The notes below the pieces were generated by a model, which was given only the letters and a program-made list of their open reading frames with translations, was not told the origin of the DNA and made no database searches. The translations under genes and the position numbers were made by a program. Below are positions 34,036 to 45,091 of a stretch of 64,000 nt of DNA, in pieces; the first letter of the stretch is position 1, and each line of letters opens with the position of its first letter. Source of the stretch: Ricinus communis (Eukaryota; Streptophyta; Magnoliopsida; Malpighiales; Euphorbiaceae); assembly GCF_019578655.1 (NCBI RefSeq), contig NC_063257.1, positions 24,817,939-24,881,938 of the forward strand. The letters run 5' to 3'.

Positions 34036-34490
34036 GCGCCATAAATAATGAATTGCTTGATAAGTTCAAATTAGCTCTAAACAAGAACTAAGAATAGAGT
34101 GTATACTTATAAAATATATTAATCATCAATCAATGAACTTCAAAATTCGTACTAGGCTTTTATAGCCTTTAGAAAACCCTAATTCTAAGCTATTAAGGAA
34201 TACAACTCAAATAGGATAGAGATAAACATCCTAACTAAAACACATAACTAAAAATAAAGTCCTAATACTCCTAAAATACTATGTAGCCGCTCATTAGGAG
34301 TAAGAATCCCTAGTTTCTTTAAGTCGCACGCATGGGCCATCTTTGGTCTAGCTAATTAGGCCCAAACTCCCTTATGTGCTCCTTTATGCGCATTAAGTCG
34401 ATACTAGATTCATTCAAGCCCAATAAACTGAATTATATTAATGAGCCTTGATATTGAGTCCAACTCTTCAAGCTTTGATGTGTGTAATGC
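34036..34490 (-). repeat. Chromoviral LTR fragment
   Basis: Strong by-eye match to 18350-18838: CTTTTATAGCCTTTAGAAAACCCTAA, GGATAGAGATAAACATCCTAA, and TTCATTCAAGCCCAATAAACTGAATTA. It lies directly beyond the end of the pol fragment 34491-37354. Confidence 0.62.
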
Positions 34491-34932
34491 TAAAAGGATG
34501 ACTACATACTTAGAGTACGGGTGTGACAATTCTCCCGCCTTATGAAGTTTCATCCTCAAAATTAAACAAATTAGGGTATTGATTTCTCATGTCCTCCTCC
34601 CGCTCCCAAGTTGCTTCATCATTTCCATAATGTTTCTATAACACTTTCACTAAAGGAATAGTCTTATTTCTTAACTCTTTAACTTCTTTAGCTAAAATGG
34701 CAACTGGTCTTTCCACTTAAGACAAATTATCTTTTAGTTTTAAAGGTTGAGATTGTAAAATATGAGTAGGATCACTCCTATACCTTCTTAATACAAAAAC
34801 TGGGAAACATCATGAAATTGAGATAATTCTAGAGGTAAAGCCAATCTATAAGCTAATAAACCAATCCTTTCAATCACCTCAAGTGGACCAATATACCTAG
34901 GGCTCAATTTCCCTCTTTTACCCAACTGTAGT
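34491..34932 (-). pseudogene. Tekay/Del-like pol C-terminus (chromodomain side)
   Basis: Minus strand: LGKRGKLSPRYIGPLEVIER, GLLAYRLALPLELSQFHDV, then the region equivalent to the chromodomain with many frame breaks. The usual Tekay ending (GGRIVTPVL) is recognisable near 34515-34540 next to a stop. Continues from 36355 across the solo LTR. Confidence 0.72.
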
Positions 34933-36349
34933 TGATGTAGATGATTCTATGCATGTTTATTGACTGTTTATCAATCGTTTATTCACGTATTTAAGTCATA
35001 TTTATTCCTGTTTGATCACACTGTGGTATGTTTATGAATTTTTCAGGTTTTCTGACTCCTCGATAGAGATTCATTGATTTACGAGCAAAAACCAAGCTAT
35101 TTGGATGATTTACGCGTATTAGATGCTTATCGGAGTCGATTCCTTGTTGGCGCACAATTTTGAGGCTTTTGCACGACCTCCCTTGGACAATTTCGGAAAT
35201 TTTGCATTTTATGGAGGTTGGTGCCCGTTGCACGGGCCATGCATATTTGTACTGACCGTAGCACGGGTCGTGCATATAGGCACGGGCCATGCATATATAC
35301 GGACCATGTACGAGGCCGCAGCCATGGAAAGCGATTACGTCTAAATAGGCTGCACGTAAAGCGAGGCGAGGTTACTTTTGATTTATGGACTTCTCTAAGC
35401 GCGCGACCCCTCACTTCTGCACCTCTGTTCTTAAAATTTTGGGAGACTAACGTCAGTTCAAAGGATTTATTTGGAGGATTCAAGCAAAGATTGAAGTTTC
35501 TAGATGATTGACCGAGACATCCGAGATCCATACTTGAGGCTGGTTTCAGAATTGGCACTTGCGACATTCCCATTCTGATTCAATAGAAGAGCGGTTATAT
35601 GTTTCATTTTCTTTTCCGTTATTTATTTTCTTTTGTATTTATTTCTTTCATTATGAGTAGCTAGGACTGCCGAACCCATTGGGGTTCATCTTTGTTGATG
35701 GTTTGTGTTTAAATATTGGATTTTTATCTGCCATTTTTGTAATCTTCTTACTGTTTAGTAATAAAATTTGATTCAATTAATTTGAGATGTTAAATTAATT
35801 GTCTTTTGGGTTGTTTCTTGACATTGAGAAATGCTTTTTACAACTGGAAATTAAATAGTAGGCGGTAGTTAACACTTAGAGATAAGGTTAATTGACTCAT
35901 TGGATTAAAATTAAAAGCTCTTAATAGTTCTAAATCACAGCTTAATGCTAATCAATAATCCGATAGGAAGAGATTCCATTAGGTTAGTGCATATTTAGGA
36001 ACTCGATAAGCTCGAGAGAGAGCCGGAGTTCGATTCGGTTAAACCTGGTAGCAAGATTGGCAGTTTATTAAATCAACCTTAGAATTCTATCACTTAGGTC
36101 CCCTTTGGGTTTGCTTCTTTGTTACGGTTGTCTTTCGATTGTCAGTTGCTGTTGTTCCTTTATTTGCATTCATAAGCATTAGTTAATTAATTTAGACTTC
36201 TCACACCTTATTTCAGATTAAATAACATAATGAACAGTAGTTACTTTAGGTTTACCCGATCTCCAGGGATACGACCTTGATACTCACTAGTGCTAGACCG
36301 CATCGATAGGTTCACTGCCTTAAGTGTAGGTTGCATAAGTAGCCCATCA
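34933..36349 (+). repeat. Solo LTR of an Athila-lineage element
   Basis: 1417 bp starting TGATGTAGATGATT and ending TAGCCCATCA, flanked by a perfect target duplication GTAGT (34928-34932, 36350-36354). Its end (CATCGATAGGTTCACTGCC) matches the LTR end at 46510 and the reverse complement of the A-C LTR starts. A cluster of GCACGGGCCATGCAT-like palindromic text lies at 35225-35310. It interrupts the Tekay-like pol. A solo LTR arises by recombination between the two LTRs of one insertion. Confidence 0.85.
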
Positions 36350-36354
36350 GTAGT

Positions 36355-37354
36355 ACTCATTTCCATGGTGAAATCTTAAAGAAAACCTTGTCACCCATAA
36401 TATATTCAATCGGTACCCTTTTTAAGTCTGCATAACTCTTTTGTCTATCTTGAGCTTCCTTTAGTCGATCCAGGATTAACTGAATCTTCTTAGTTGTCAT
36501 CTGTACAATTTCTTGACCAATTAACTACCTTTCCCTAACTTCATCCCTTTCTAAGGATGAAAGGCTGTACTAAATCTCAACTTAGTTTCCAAAGCATGCT
36601 GCAAACTCTACCAAAACCTGGATGTAAACATTGGATCCATATCTGATACAATAGAAAAAGGAACACCATGTAATCTAACTACCTCCTGAATGTAGGTTTC
36701 AGCAAGTTTATCCAATGAGTAATTCACATTTTCAGGCAAACATTGAGCTGACTTGGTCAATCTATCCATAATCACCCAAACAACATCATGTCCCTGTTGG
36801 GTCCTAGGCAATCCTATCACAAAACCTATAGTAATATGCTCCCATTTCCATTCAAGAATAGGAAGAGGTTACAATATTCCTGCCGGATGTTGGTGTTCTG
36901 CATTAACTTGTTGGCACACCAAACATTTATTCACAAACTCTACAATATTCTTCTTCATTCCCGGACGCCAATAATTATCCTTCAATGTGTGGTACATTTT
37001 AGTGCTCCCCGGATGCATGGCATATGCTGAATTTTGTGCTTCCTCCGTTATCTCCCTTTTAAGAACTTCAACATTGAGTACACACAATCTACCCATATAA
37101 AGCAAAATACCATTCTCAGAATCATAAAATCTACCAGGTTACCTTGTTGGACTTATTCCTTGATTTTCACCAATTGCTCATCTTGACCATATGCATCTTT
37201 GATTCTATCAATTACTATTGGTCAAACCTTCAAAGTGGCTAGCAATGCTTGATTCCCGCCTTGAGCTAACTTTATATTTATTGCCCTCAACTCAAGTAAC
37301 AATGGAATTCTCATAATACAAATATAAGATAAGTTACCTAAGGACTTCCTGATA
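36355..37354 (-). pseudogene. Tekay/Del-like RNase H end and integrase
   Basis: Minus strand: ALIRKSLGNLSYI and RIPLLLELRAIN at the RNase H exit, the zinc-binding part (MHPGSTKMYHTLKDNYWRPG, CLVCQQVNAEHQHPAG), the core first Asp in the MDFVIGLPRTQQGHD area, and second Asp in SIVSDMDPMFTSRFW. Then FSTAFHP is followed at once by DEVRERQLIGQE-like text, so about 60-70 residues holding the catalytic Glu are deleted. At the 5' side it ends abruptly at 37354 against another element. Confidence 0.78.
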
Positions 37355-37924
37355 AGTGCATCTGCAATTAAGATTTCTAGCTCGAGTAGGACTCCTCGTG
37401 GGACTAATATTCCTAGTTGAAGTAGGATTCCTAGTTAGAGTAGGACTCCTGGTGGGACTAGGACTCGTAATTCAAGTAGGATTCTTAGTGGGAGTAAGAT
37501 TCTTTATGCTGTTAGGATTCGAATCAAGAACTCTTAACTAATTTGATCTAATATGAGTTTCTTTACAAGCTTAGGAAACTTTAACATCTAACCAAATAGG
37601 ATACTAAGAGCTAAACAAAGCCTTCATAAATGTGGACTTTAAGAACATTAAATAAATCCCATTTAGCCTTCATAAACTTGAACTTTAAGAACATTAAACA
37701 AAGTCCATTCTTTATGAATTTTATTTTGGCCTAATCCTATTGGATTTCCATTGTTAACCCACTCTTGCATACAACCATTTAAGGACTTTTAAAGCTTCTT
37801 GGCCCTTGACTTTGTAATTGGACCTGGAGACAAACTTAATGGATCCTTCCTTGATTCTTTCTTGTTGCCTTTGTCATCAAGCCCAACCAAATTAACATCT
37901 TTAAGCCTTGGCCGGTCTATATCA
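37355..37924 (-). repeat. LTR fragment of a second CRM-like element, with minisatellite
   Basis: Minus strand begins TGATATAGACCGG right after a polypurine tract, giving the same LTR start as E1. Its end is cut at 37354/37355. 37370-37530 is a degenerate ~20-bp minisatellite (GTAGGACTCCTNGTGGGACTA type). Coding tail of integrase occupies 37790-37924. Confidence 0.7.
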
Positions 37925-39660
37925 TTCTCTCCTTCTTTAGGATGATTCTTCCTCGAATCAAACTTATCACCTACATTAAAAGGACTCAAATTAGCGACAT
38001 TAAATGTGCCACTCACATTATAATTACCTTGTAAATCAATTTTGTAAGCGTTTTTGTTGATCCTCTCAAGTACTTGAAATGGTCCATCACCCCTTGGACT
38101 TAGCTTTGGCTTTCTTTGATTTGGGAACCTTTCCCTGCAAAAATGCACCCAAACCCTGGTTCTAATCACCAGGTTGGAACACCATTGGCCTTCTTGCTTT
38201 GTTAACCCTTTCGGCTGCACTAGTATTTTACTTCTCAATCCTCTCTTTAACTTGTTCATGTAGTCTTAACCAAATCTACCTTAGAAGAACCATCAACTCT
38301 AACAAGCTTCTTAAGAGGCAAAAGAACTAGATCAATAAAAGTGAATGGGTTAGAACCATAAACAATTTCAAATGGAGAACAATGTGTAGTCCTATGAACA
38401 ACCCTATTATATACAAAATCCACATATGGCAAAAGATCCTGCCAAGATTTAAGATTCCTTGAAATTAAAGAACAAAGTAGTTGAACCAAAGTTCTATTGA
38501 CAACTTCAATTTGTCCATCAGTTTATGGATGGTAAGTAGTAGAAAATAATAATTTAGTGCCTAACTTACCCCTTAACACACGTCAAAAATGACTTAAGAA
38601 TTTAACATCCCTATCACTTAGAATGGTTCTTGGAACTCCATGCAATCTCAGACTTCCCTAAGAAATAATTCAGTAATGTAAGTAGCATCATCTGTGTTAT
38701 GGCATGGTATAAAGTGAGCCATCTTACTAAATTGATCCACAACAACAAATATACTATCTTAGCCCTTCCTAGTCCTAAGCAATCCAAGTACAAAATCCAT
38801 AGATAAATCTGTATAAGGAACATCAGGAATAGGCAAAGGAGTATATAACCCATAGGATTGCAATTTAGACTTAGCCTTTAAACATATAATGGATCGACCA
38901 CACACCTTATTCACATCATGTTTCATGCAAGAGGAAAAGAAATATTCAATCAGTATGTCATAAGTCTTATACACCATAAAATGACCCATTAAATCGTCCC
39001 TATGTGCCTCCTTAACAAGTATCTCAGGCAAAGAACAATTAGGAATGCATAGGTGATTCTTTCTGTAAAGATATCCATTGAACACATAGAAATCATTAAA
39101 GGCAGCCCCATTAGCACAAGTGCTAAACACATTACTAAAGTCACTATCATTCAAATACAACTTCTTAATAAACTCAAAACCCAATAATTTAGAATTAAGA
39201 GTATTAAGCAAAACATACCTTTGGGATAATGCATCAGTAACCACATTCTCCTTACCTTTCTTATACTTAATCACATATGGGACTGTCTTCATCCACTTTG
39301 CATGTCTTCAGTTCAACTTGTCTTACCCCTTGAGATGCTTCAAACTCTCATGATCTATAAGTATGACAAACTCCTTAGGCCAAAGGTAGTGTTGCGATGT
39401 ATGAAAAGCACGAACCAAAGTATAAAGTTCTTTGTTATATGTTGGGTACCAAAGTGCTGCCCCAATTAGCTTTTCACTAAAATAGCAAATTGGCCTTTGT
39501 TCTTGCATCAAAACAGCCCTAACACCAATGCCACTAGCATCATATTCAACCTTAAAGGTTTTGTCAAAGTTAAGTAAAATCAGCAAAGCAGCATTTCAAA
39601 ATCTATCTTTAAGCAAATTAAAAGCATTTTCTTGTGCATCACCCCAATTAAATCGGCCAA
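37790..39660 (-). pseudogene. CRM-like pol fragment (RNase H and integrase), minus strand
   Basis: Closest relative of E1 in the window, reading right to left. RNase [38 protein letters not shown] (39590-39323). Linker: VPYVIKYKKGKENVVTDALS. Integrase: zinc part (HLCIPNCSLPEILVKEAHRD, MKHDVNKVCGRSIICLKAKS), [17 protein letters not shown], a stretch in other frames, then SPFEIVYGSNPFTFIDLVLLPL, RGDGPFQVLERINKNAYKID, and the tail SLSPGPITKSRAKKL running into the LTR. Several frameshifts. RT and everything before it are missing. Confidence 0.8.
37925..37938 (-). other. Polypurine tract of the minus-strand CRM-like element
   Basis: Minus strand AAAGAAGGAGAGAA, all purine, ending at the LTR start. 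Confidence 0.72.
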
Positions 39661-40035
39661 TCAACCTCTCTCTTGTTCTTAATTTGACTTCAATTTATTC
39701 ATCTTTCTTTATTTAGTTATTCATATTTAGCCTCTAGTTTTTTCTTCTTATGGAAAAAGGGTTTTGACAATATAAAAACTACATGCAACCGAATACTTGA
39801 GGCTAGTGGGTATATTATTTTAGTTTTCTACCTTACGAGAAATCAATTCATGGGTTCTTTCAAGAACTTTGCGAACTTATGAAGACAAGCACTAGCAAAC
39901 CTAGACTTATCACTCACGTCCTCCCTTTATGTTGCTAGACGTCACTTATAATATATAGGAATGATTAAGGGACAATTGATTAATTGTTCTCTTAGTTGGT
40001 TAAAGTGTTTTAATTAATTTTAAAGAGTTTGACAT
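39661..40035 (+). repeat. LTR-like relic (family of 9.3-11.6 kb)
   Basis: 39661-39950 is the reverse complement of 10500-10760: TTATTCATCTTTCTTTATTT, CTTCTTATGGAAAAAGGG, TATAAAAACTACATGCAACC and GTTCTTTCAAGAACTTTG. A TATA-like site lies at 39769-39776. 39951-40035 is AT-rich with no identified content. Confidence 0.58.
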
Positions 40036-40765
40036 GGGATATATGTGACACAGCGGTTCTCTACTCCCTATCACTCACAAACTAGTGGGCAAGTTGAGGT
40101 TAATTATAGGGGTTTAAAACACATTTTAGAGAGAACTGTAGCTGTGAGTAGGAAGGATTGGGCTTTAAAACTGGATGATGCATTATGGGCATTTAGGACT
40201 GCATATAGGACTTCTATAGGTTTTATGCCCTATAGGCTTGTGTATGGGAAGTCTTGTCATTTACCTGTTGAATTAGAGCATAGGGCTCTTTGGGCCCTTA
40301 AAACTTGCAATTTTGATCTTGATTTTGTAGGTAAGGAAAGACAGTAGCAGCTGAGTGAATTGGAAGAGTGGTGTCAGCAGGAGTATGAAAACTCTTCAAT
40401 TTATAAGGTTAAGACAAAGAAGTGGCATGATCAGAGGCTCAGAGGTTCCAAGGAGTTTCATATTGGAGATAGAGTATTACTATATAATTCATGTCTTCGT
40501 TTGTTTCTAGGAAAGCTCAGGAGTCGATGGTCGGGGCCATTTATGGTCAAGCAAGTTTTCCCATATGGCATAGTCTAGCTTCATGATCCTGAGAAGGGTG
40601 ATTTCAGGGTCAATGGACATAAGCTCAAATTGTATTGGAGATTGAGCAGCGGGTTGACATGGTTCTGTATTTGCAAGGATGATCCATGTCGAGTCCAGCT
40701 AAATGACTCAAGAGAAGCGCCTTTGGGAGGCATTCCCATTTTAGCTTTATGTTTTTCTATTTATT
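40036..40765 (+). pseudogene. Athila-type integrase, C-terminal part
   Basis: Begins inside the core domain: [19 protein letters not shown] followed by [12 protein letters not shown] (the catalytic Glu region), [47 protein letters not shown]-like text, [20 protein letters not shown] and [17 protein letters not shown]. These are diagnostic of the Athila clade. Stops at 40348 (after KERQ) and 40576. The 5' part of the element, including RT, is lost. It ends in the EAPLGGIPI text that marks the end of pol in this lineage. Confidence 0.85.
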
Positions 40766-41364
40766 TTTATTTTATCAGTCGTTTGCATGCTTGATGGTAG
40801 TTAGAACACTTACTTAGTAACTAAACGTAATTGTATGAATCTAGGGTTTTAGTAACTTAAGTCGGATTTTTGGTAACTGGTGAAGAAGAACTTCCTTGTT
40901 TGATACATTTTACTTGAATTCTAACCTTAATGTGTATGTATTTATGTTGAACACAGGTAGGGAGTTTGGCGGTTCGAGATGGCGAAGAAAAGCTTGGACT
41001 TTAGTGCTTCACCACAGTTTTCATGGGCATCACAAGTTGGATCACCAGCACGGCCGGAGTCCTACCTGTGATGAACATGCACACGAAGAGATTAGAAAAT
41101 CAGCCGTCGCCCGCGGCAGAATACCACGGTGGCAACGGTAGTGCGCAGGCCGTGATGGATATGTATATAGCTCACAATCAAAGTCGTCCGTCCACCATGG
41201 CTTCCGAAGGCACCACGGATGGCAACACCAGGCCGTGCTGACCAGCACACCCATGCCCTCGCTCCGTGGTAAAGTAACATGTGGAGGAAGCTTGAGGGGT
41301 TCAGTAGGTAGAGTCAGTAGTGCTAACCCGGCCTGACCGCCTGCCCTTGCAGATTCGACCTCGA
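40766..41364 (+). other. Spacer and GC-rich block before ORF1
   Basis: 40766-40960 is AT-rich. 41030-41340 is GC-rich with many CACGG/CCGTG elements (CAGCACGGCCGGAG, CACCAGGCCGTGCTG), parallel to 29840-30060 in element C. Not convincingly coding. Confidence 0.55.
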
Positions 41365-41365
41365 C

Positions 41366-41373
41366 TATATAAA
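41366..41373 (+). promoter_or_regulatory. Internal TATA box upstream of ORF1
   Basis: CTATATAAACAGGCCATTTCA, directly after the GC-rich block and 573 bases before the ORF1 ATG. The same order and similar text (CCTATATATACCATTTCA) occur on the minus strand at 29799-29780. The plus LTR has its own TATA (TTTATATAGG near 45525), so this is a separate site. Confidence 0.58.
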
Positions 41374-41471
41374 CAGGCCATTTCAAACATTTTCCAATTT
41401 TTCCCCCTCTAAACTCTAAGATGTTGTTTCTCCTTCTTCTCGATTTTTCTTACCTGTCATGGTAATTTCAA

Positions 41472-41940
41472 GTAAGTTTCTTCGCCTTTTGCTTAAATAT
41501 GATTTCTCTTTTATGCAATTTTTATTATTTAGGACATTTTGATATGCTCTAGTAGTTGTCAATATTTATTGCTCTGGTTGGTTTATTATTTTGTTTTTGT
41601 TACACTGCTTAAGGTTGATTTGAATTAGATTTAGTTTAGATTAGTTGCTATGTTTGTGTTATTTTGAATAATGAAATCCTAAGTGTGGGGTTCGGTAGCA
41701 GCAAAGTTAATTTATGGCATTCTATTCTAAAAAATTAATGGCATAAATTCTCTTTATTTGGTGCGCAATAATATGGGTTGGAATACCGTTGTGAATTGGA
41801 TTTTTATAGCAAATTGAGACTCTTAGCCTTAAGTCTAAAGTTTTATATTAGTCAAATTATAGCCGTTATGCTGCTAAATTTTTGGTATAATTTATGTTAA
41901 CTTGATTTCTTGTTCGAATACTAATGACTGACTGTATTAG
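41472..41940 (+). other. Predicted 5' leader intron of ORF1
   Basis: Donor CAA|GTAAGT at 41472 and acceptor GACTGTATTAG at 41940, five bases before ATG 41946; 469 AT- and T-rich bases between. Matches the predicted intron of element C. Confidence 0.57.
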
Positions 41941-41945
41941 GCAAT

Positions 41946-43416
41946 ATGAGGGGTAGAGATCAATCCGAAGTCGAAATAATAATGTAGCTGACCAGCACTC
42001 ACGTGGCAAAGGAACCTCTTCCTCCACTTTGACTTCACCAGCACCAGCACCAGCACCCCCACCACAACAGCAATTAGTCCGAGCACGAAGAACACCAGCT
42101 GCAAATCCACCCGCACCTGATCGACATCCCTTATGGACATTTCAGAATGCTGATAACGAGAGTCGCTTCCAAGTCATTAGATAGAAGCAAGTAATGGCTA
42201 GACGGTGCATCGACTTTGTATCCTTGGAGAGAGTGGGATTGGCTCAGGATCTTCATGCACTGTTCGACACATTGCCTTATGCATGCTTCTTTGACATCAT
42301 TGAGCTAACCTACCGCGAGCTCATAATTGAATTCCTCAACACCTTCTTCTTACAGCAACAGATCACAATCTGGCATCAGCCTGATGCAGTTTACTTCAAA
42401 CTTGGAGGAAAGGAGTTCTCATTGTCAGTTCCATAATTCGGCGTGCATTTGGGTTTATGGACTCAGCAGGAGACCTCAGGCGAAGAGTATCAAGGCTGCA
42501 TCTACATCAACCTAATCTCGTACGACACCATACACTGTTAGCTTACACGATTCCAAGCCGAGGAGATAGTTTTGGAACGGTCATACAGACCTATGTATTC
42601 ATCCTCTGGGCTATGCAACATCATAAGAAGCTTGACATGGGATATATTTTGACTCGTCAAGTCCATTCCTTCATAGTCGATGCCCAGAAGAAGATGCATT
42701 ATTGTTTTGGCCCGTGTGTGACTAGGTTGGCCAAGAGACTGGATCTACTAGATGACTGTCTGTCCAAGCTTTCTCATATTGGTGACATGACACCATTAGG
42801 GATCAAACAGATGATCAACATGCAGATGATCATGGCCACTCGTCATCCACATGGCATTGAGTACAGGCTCGTCAGTGTAATAGTCAGGGAGGCTAGAGAG
42901 GCAGCAACTCGAGGAGCCCAAGACCCTACGGCTGAGATTCCAGATGTTAGAATTCCTAACCTAGCCAGAGTGTTTATGCCTACATTTGGAGCCTCCTCTT
43001 CTTATTATGTAGGGACATCGAGTGCTCAGATTAGTGCTTTGGCTGACCAACTAGATCGAGTTTGTGATTTACAGCAGCAACACTATACTAAGTTTGTGCA
43101 GCATAGAAAGGAGTTTGGGCAGTTTTAAGATGAGACTAGGGCACAGTTTCAGGGGTTAAACGATATGCTCCAGTAGCTTTTGCATGGGCTGGATAGGCAG
43201 GCCACCCAGACGGACCTAATGGCGGAGTAGATACAAAAGATGGTGGAGACCGGAGCACGAAATCAGCGATTCATCGATGATATGGAGTTCAATCTAGCAG
43301 GTTGCTTCATGGATCCTGTGCCACCACCACCGCTCCCTCCTTCAGCGCCTTCCCCTACTCCTCACCCTTTAGCCGATCCAGCCAGTGAGGATGCGCCTTC
43401 AGCAGACTACCGGTAG
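41946..43416 (+). pseudogene. ATHILA ORF1-type protein, broken
   Basis: Family of unknown function carried by Athila-lineage elements; here in the post-pol, envelope-like position. ATG at 41946, a frame break near 41985, a low-complexity Ala/Pro run (SPAPAPAPAPPPQQQ) at about 42040-42075, then FVSLERVGLAQDLHALFDT, LTYRELIIEFLNTFF, FKLGGKEFSLSV and FGVHLGLWTQQ. After a frameshift near 42500 come LLAYTIPSRGDS, YVFILWAMQHHKKLDMGYIL, FGPCVTRLAKRLDLLDDCL, then a possible coiled-coil part (ALADQLDRVCDLQQQHYTKF) and a proline-rich tail ending at TAG 43414-43416. About 490 codons originally. No membrane span or signal peptide stands out, so an envelope role is not supported. Confidence 0.78.
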
Positions 43417-45074
43417 TGATAAAAATTTATGCTCTATTTATTTTTCCTTTTCCTTTTTATTTTCTTTCTTTATTTTTACTTTCATTTTTATTTTATTTTA
43501 TTTTTTTTTCTTTTTGCATTTTCATTTTACTGTATTTTCTTTCATTTTTCTTTCATGTTATGTTATTTTAGTGGAACACTTTGCTTTGCCCTCATGATAT
43601 GTACATTTAATATGATCTTCACTTTTCTGATGTGCTAGCTATGTAATATACCTGATTTTATTTTTCTAACACTATGGGCAGTGTTATATTCGAGCGTTGG
43701 GTGGGTATTTATGGTTTTATCCCTTGATTGTTTAGGCAATGATAATTGACTATTCTTAGGATCTTAGGACCTAGGTTTTCCATGACATTTAAGCTTAGTT
43801 TATTCCTTTGTAATTAATGACTTAATTCACACACTAGTAATTGATTGTCCCTCTCGATTTTTGTTCTTAGAAAGTAATTTCACTGTATTCAATATGTCAA
43901 TTTGGCCGGGTTCAAACAGTGTTACTTGAGTTCCTTGCAAATTTACAACCTTCGACTTTGAACTTTGATTATGCCAATCTCTCATACAATTTATGTGATG
44001 ATTCAATTGATAAGTCTAGGAACCAATTACAAATTTTAGCCACTTTAAATGTGAGTTTTTGAACCAAAATTTGAGCATCCATTGCAAATTGTGCTCATGA
44101 TATTTCTTGCTTGAGTGTGCGCTATACTTAATATTGTTTCTAGAACTTGCTCTATAATACTTGTTGAGGTTATATAAATTTTTGAATACTATTAAATGAT
44201 TTAGGCAACTTAGGATTCACCACATCTGGCCAAAAGCCTACCCTTTGTTTCTATTAGTCAGCCAGTTTTGAGCCTTAACCTTTTCTTCATGATTTACACC
44301 TATATACTACACATACACCATTCTATACATTTATCTTTCCTTTCACCCTGTATACTAAATAATTATGTGTTATGCTTCTTCGTTTATGGAATCATAGTGC
44401 CTAATTTTATTATAAATTCACTTAGTCTTTTTAGTCATTCTTTGATGCTCCCTTCAATCCAAATTGGATAACTGTTCTCGTTGTTTATGTCACTAATCAT
44501 GCAGCCCCTATGTAAGCTGTTGTGGCTTATATATATGCTAAAAAAAAGAAGAAAAAGAAAAAGAAAAAAATTTTGTGAGTATTTTTGTTATTTTGGCATT
44601 CAGCTCCTGAAGCATTCATTCTAAATAATTGCATGACTTTTCAGTATAGTTTACACTTCTATCCAAATATTATTATCTTTACCTTAGCCACATTTCAACC
44701 CTTGTAAAGACCCTTTGATTTTGGTATTCATTTATTCATAATAGCAAAGATGAGATTGATGAGCAAGCTTATGGTAAATAGGTTTTGTACAGCTGTGTTG
44801 AGGGAATTTTCTTGTTTACTTGTAAACGCTGTGAGTGATTTGAGAGATTCCTGTGAATGGTTCTTAGTCTTTAATGCTGAATTGTAATATAAGTTGTACT
44901 TCGAGATGGTATCATCATAGTTCTTCTTTGAAGGTATATAATTTGTCTAGCTACTTGAGTTTCATTCTTTATATGTTGAATAAGGTTAAGTTATGAACTT
45001 TAGCATGGATTTTAAAGGGTGATTGTTGCTTGTATATGTATTGAGTTATTGATTGCTTGAGGACAAGCAAAAGC
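43417..45074 (+). other. Non-coding stretch after ORF1
   Basis: T-rich run at 43432-43560, A/G-rich run at 44540-44571. Collinear, in the opposite orientation, with 13591-15100 of A and 20276-21500 of B (shared text ACCCTTTGATTTTGGTATTC / GGGTCTTTAC, CAAAAGCCTA). No gene seen. Confidence 0.65.
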
Positions 45075-45091
45075 TTAAGTGTGGGGTGATT
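45075..45091 (+). other. Polypurine tract of the plus-strand Athila element
   Basis: TTAAGTGTGGGGTGATT directly before the LTR, preceded by ATTGCTTGAGGACAAGCAA. Confidence 0.8.

Noticed and set aside
35127..35573. 148-codon minus-strand frame
   Set aside because: Lies within the solo LTR over a GC-rich palindromic segment; repeats such as MHGPCLYARPV reflect the DNA repeats and no domain is seen.
41042..41386. Minus-strand 114-codon frame in the GC-rich block
   Set aside because: Shadow of the GC-rich region upstream of ORF1; the plus-strand layout (TATA box, intron, ORF1) explains this stretch better.
41946..43416. ORF1 as a retroviral envelope gene
   Set aside because: Its position after integrase is envelope-like, but no signal peptide, membrane span or cleavage motif can be seen; only the ATHILA ORF1 family likeness is supported.
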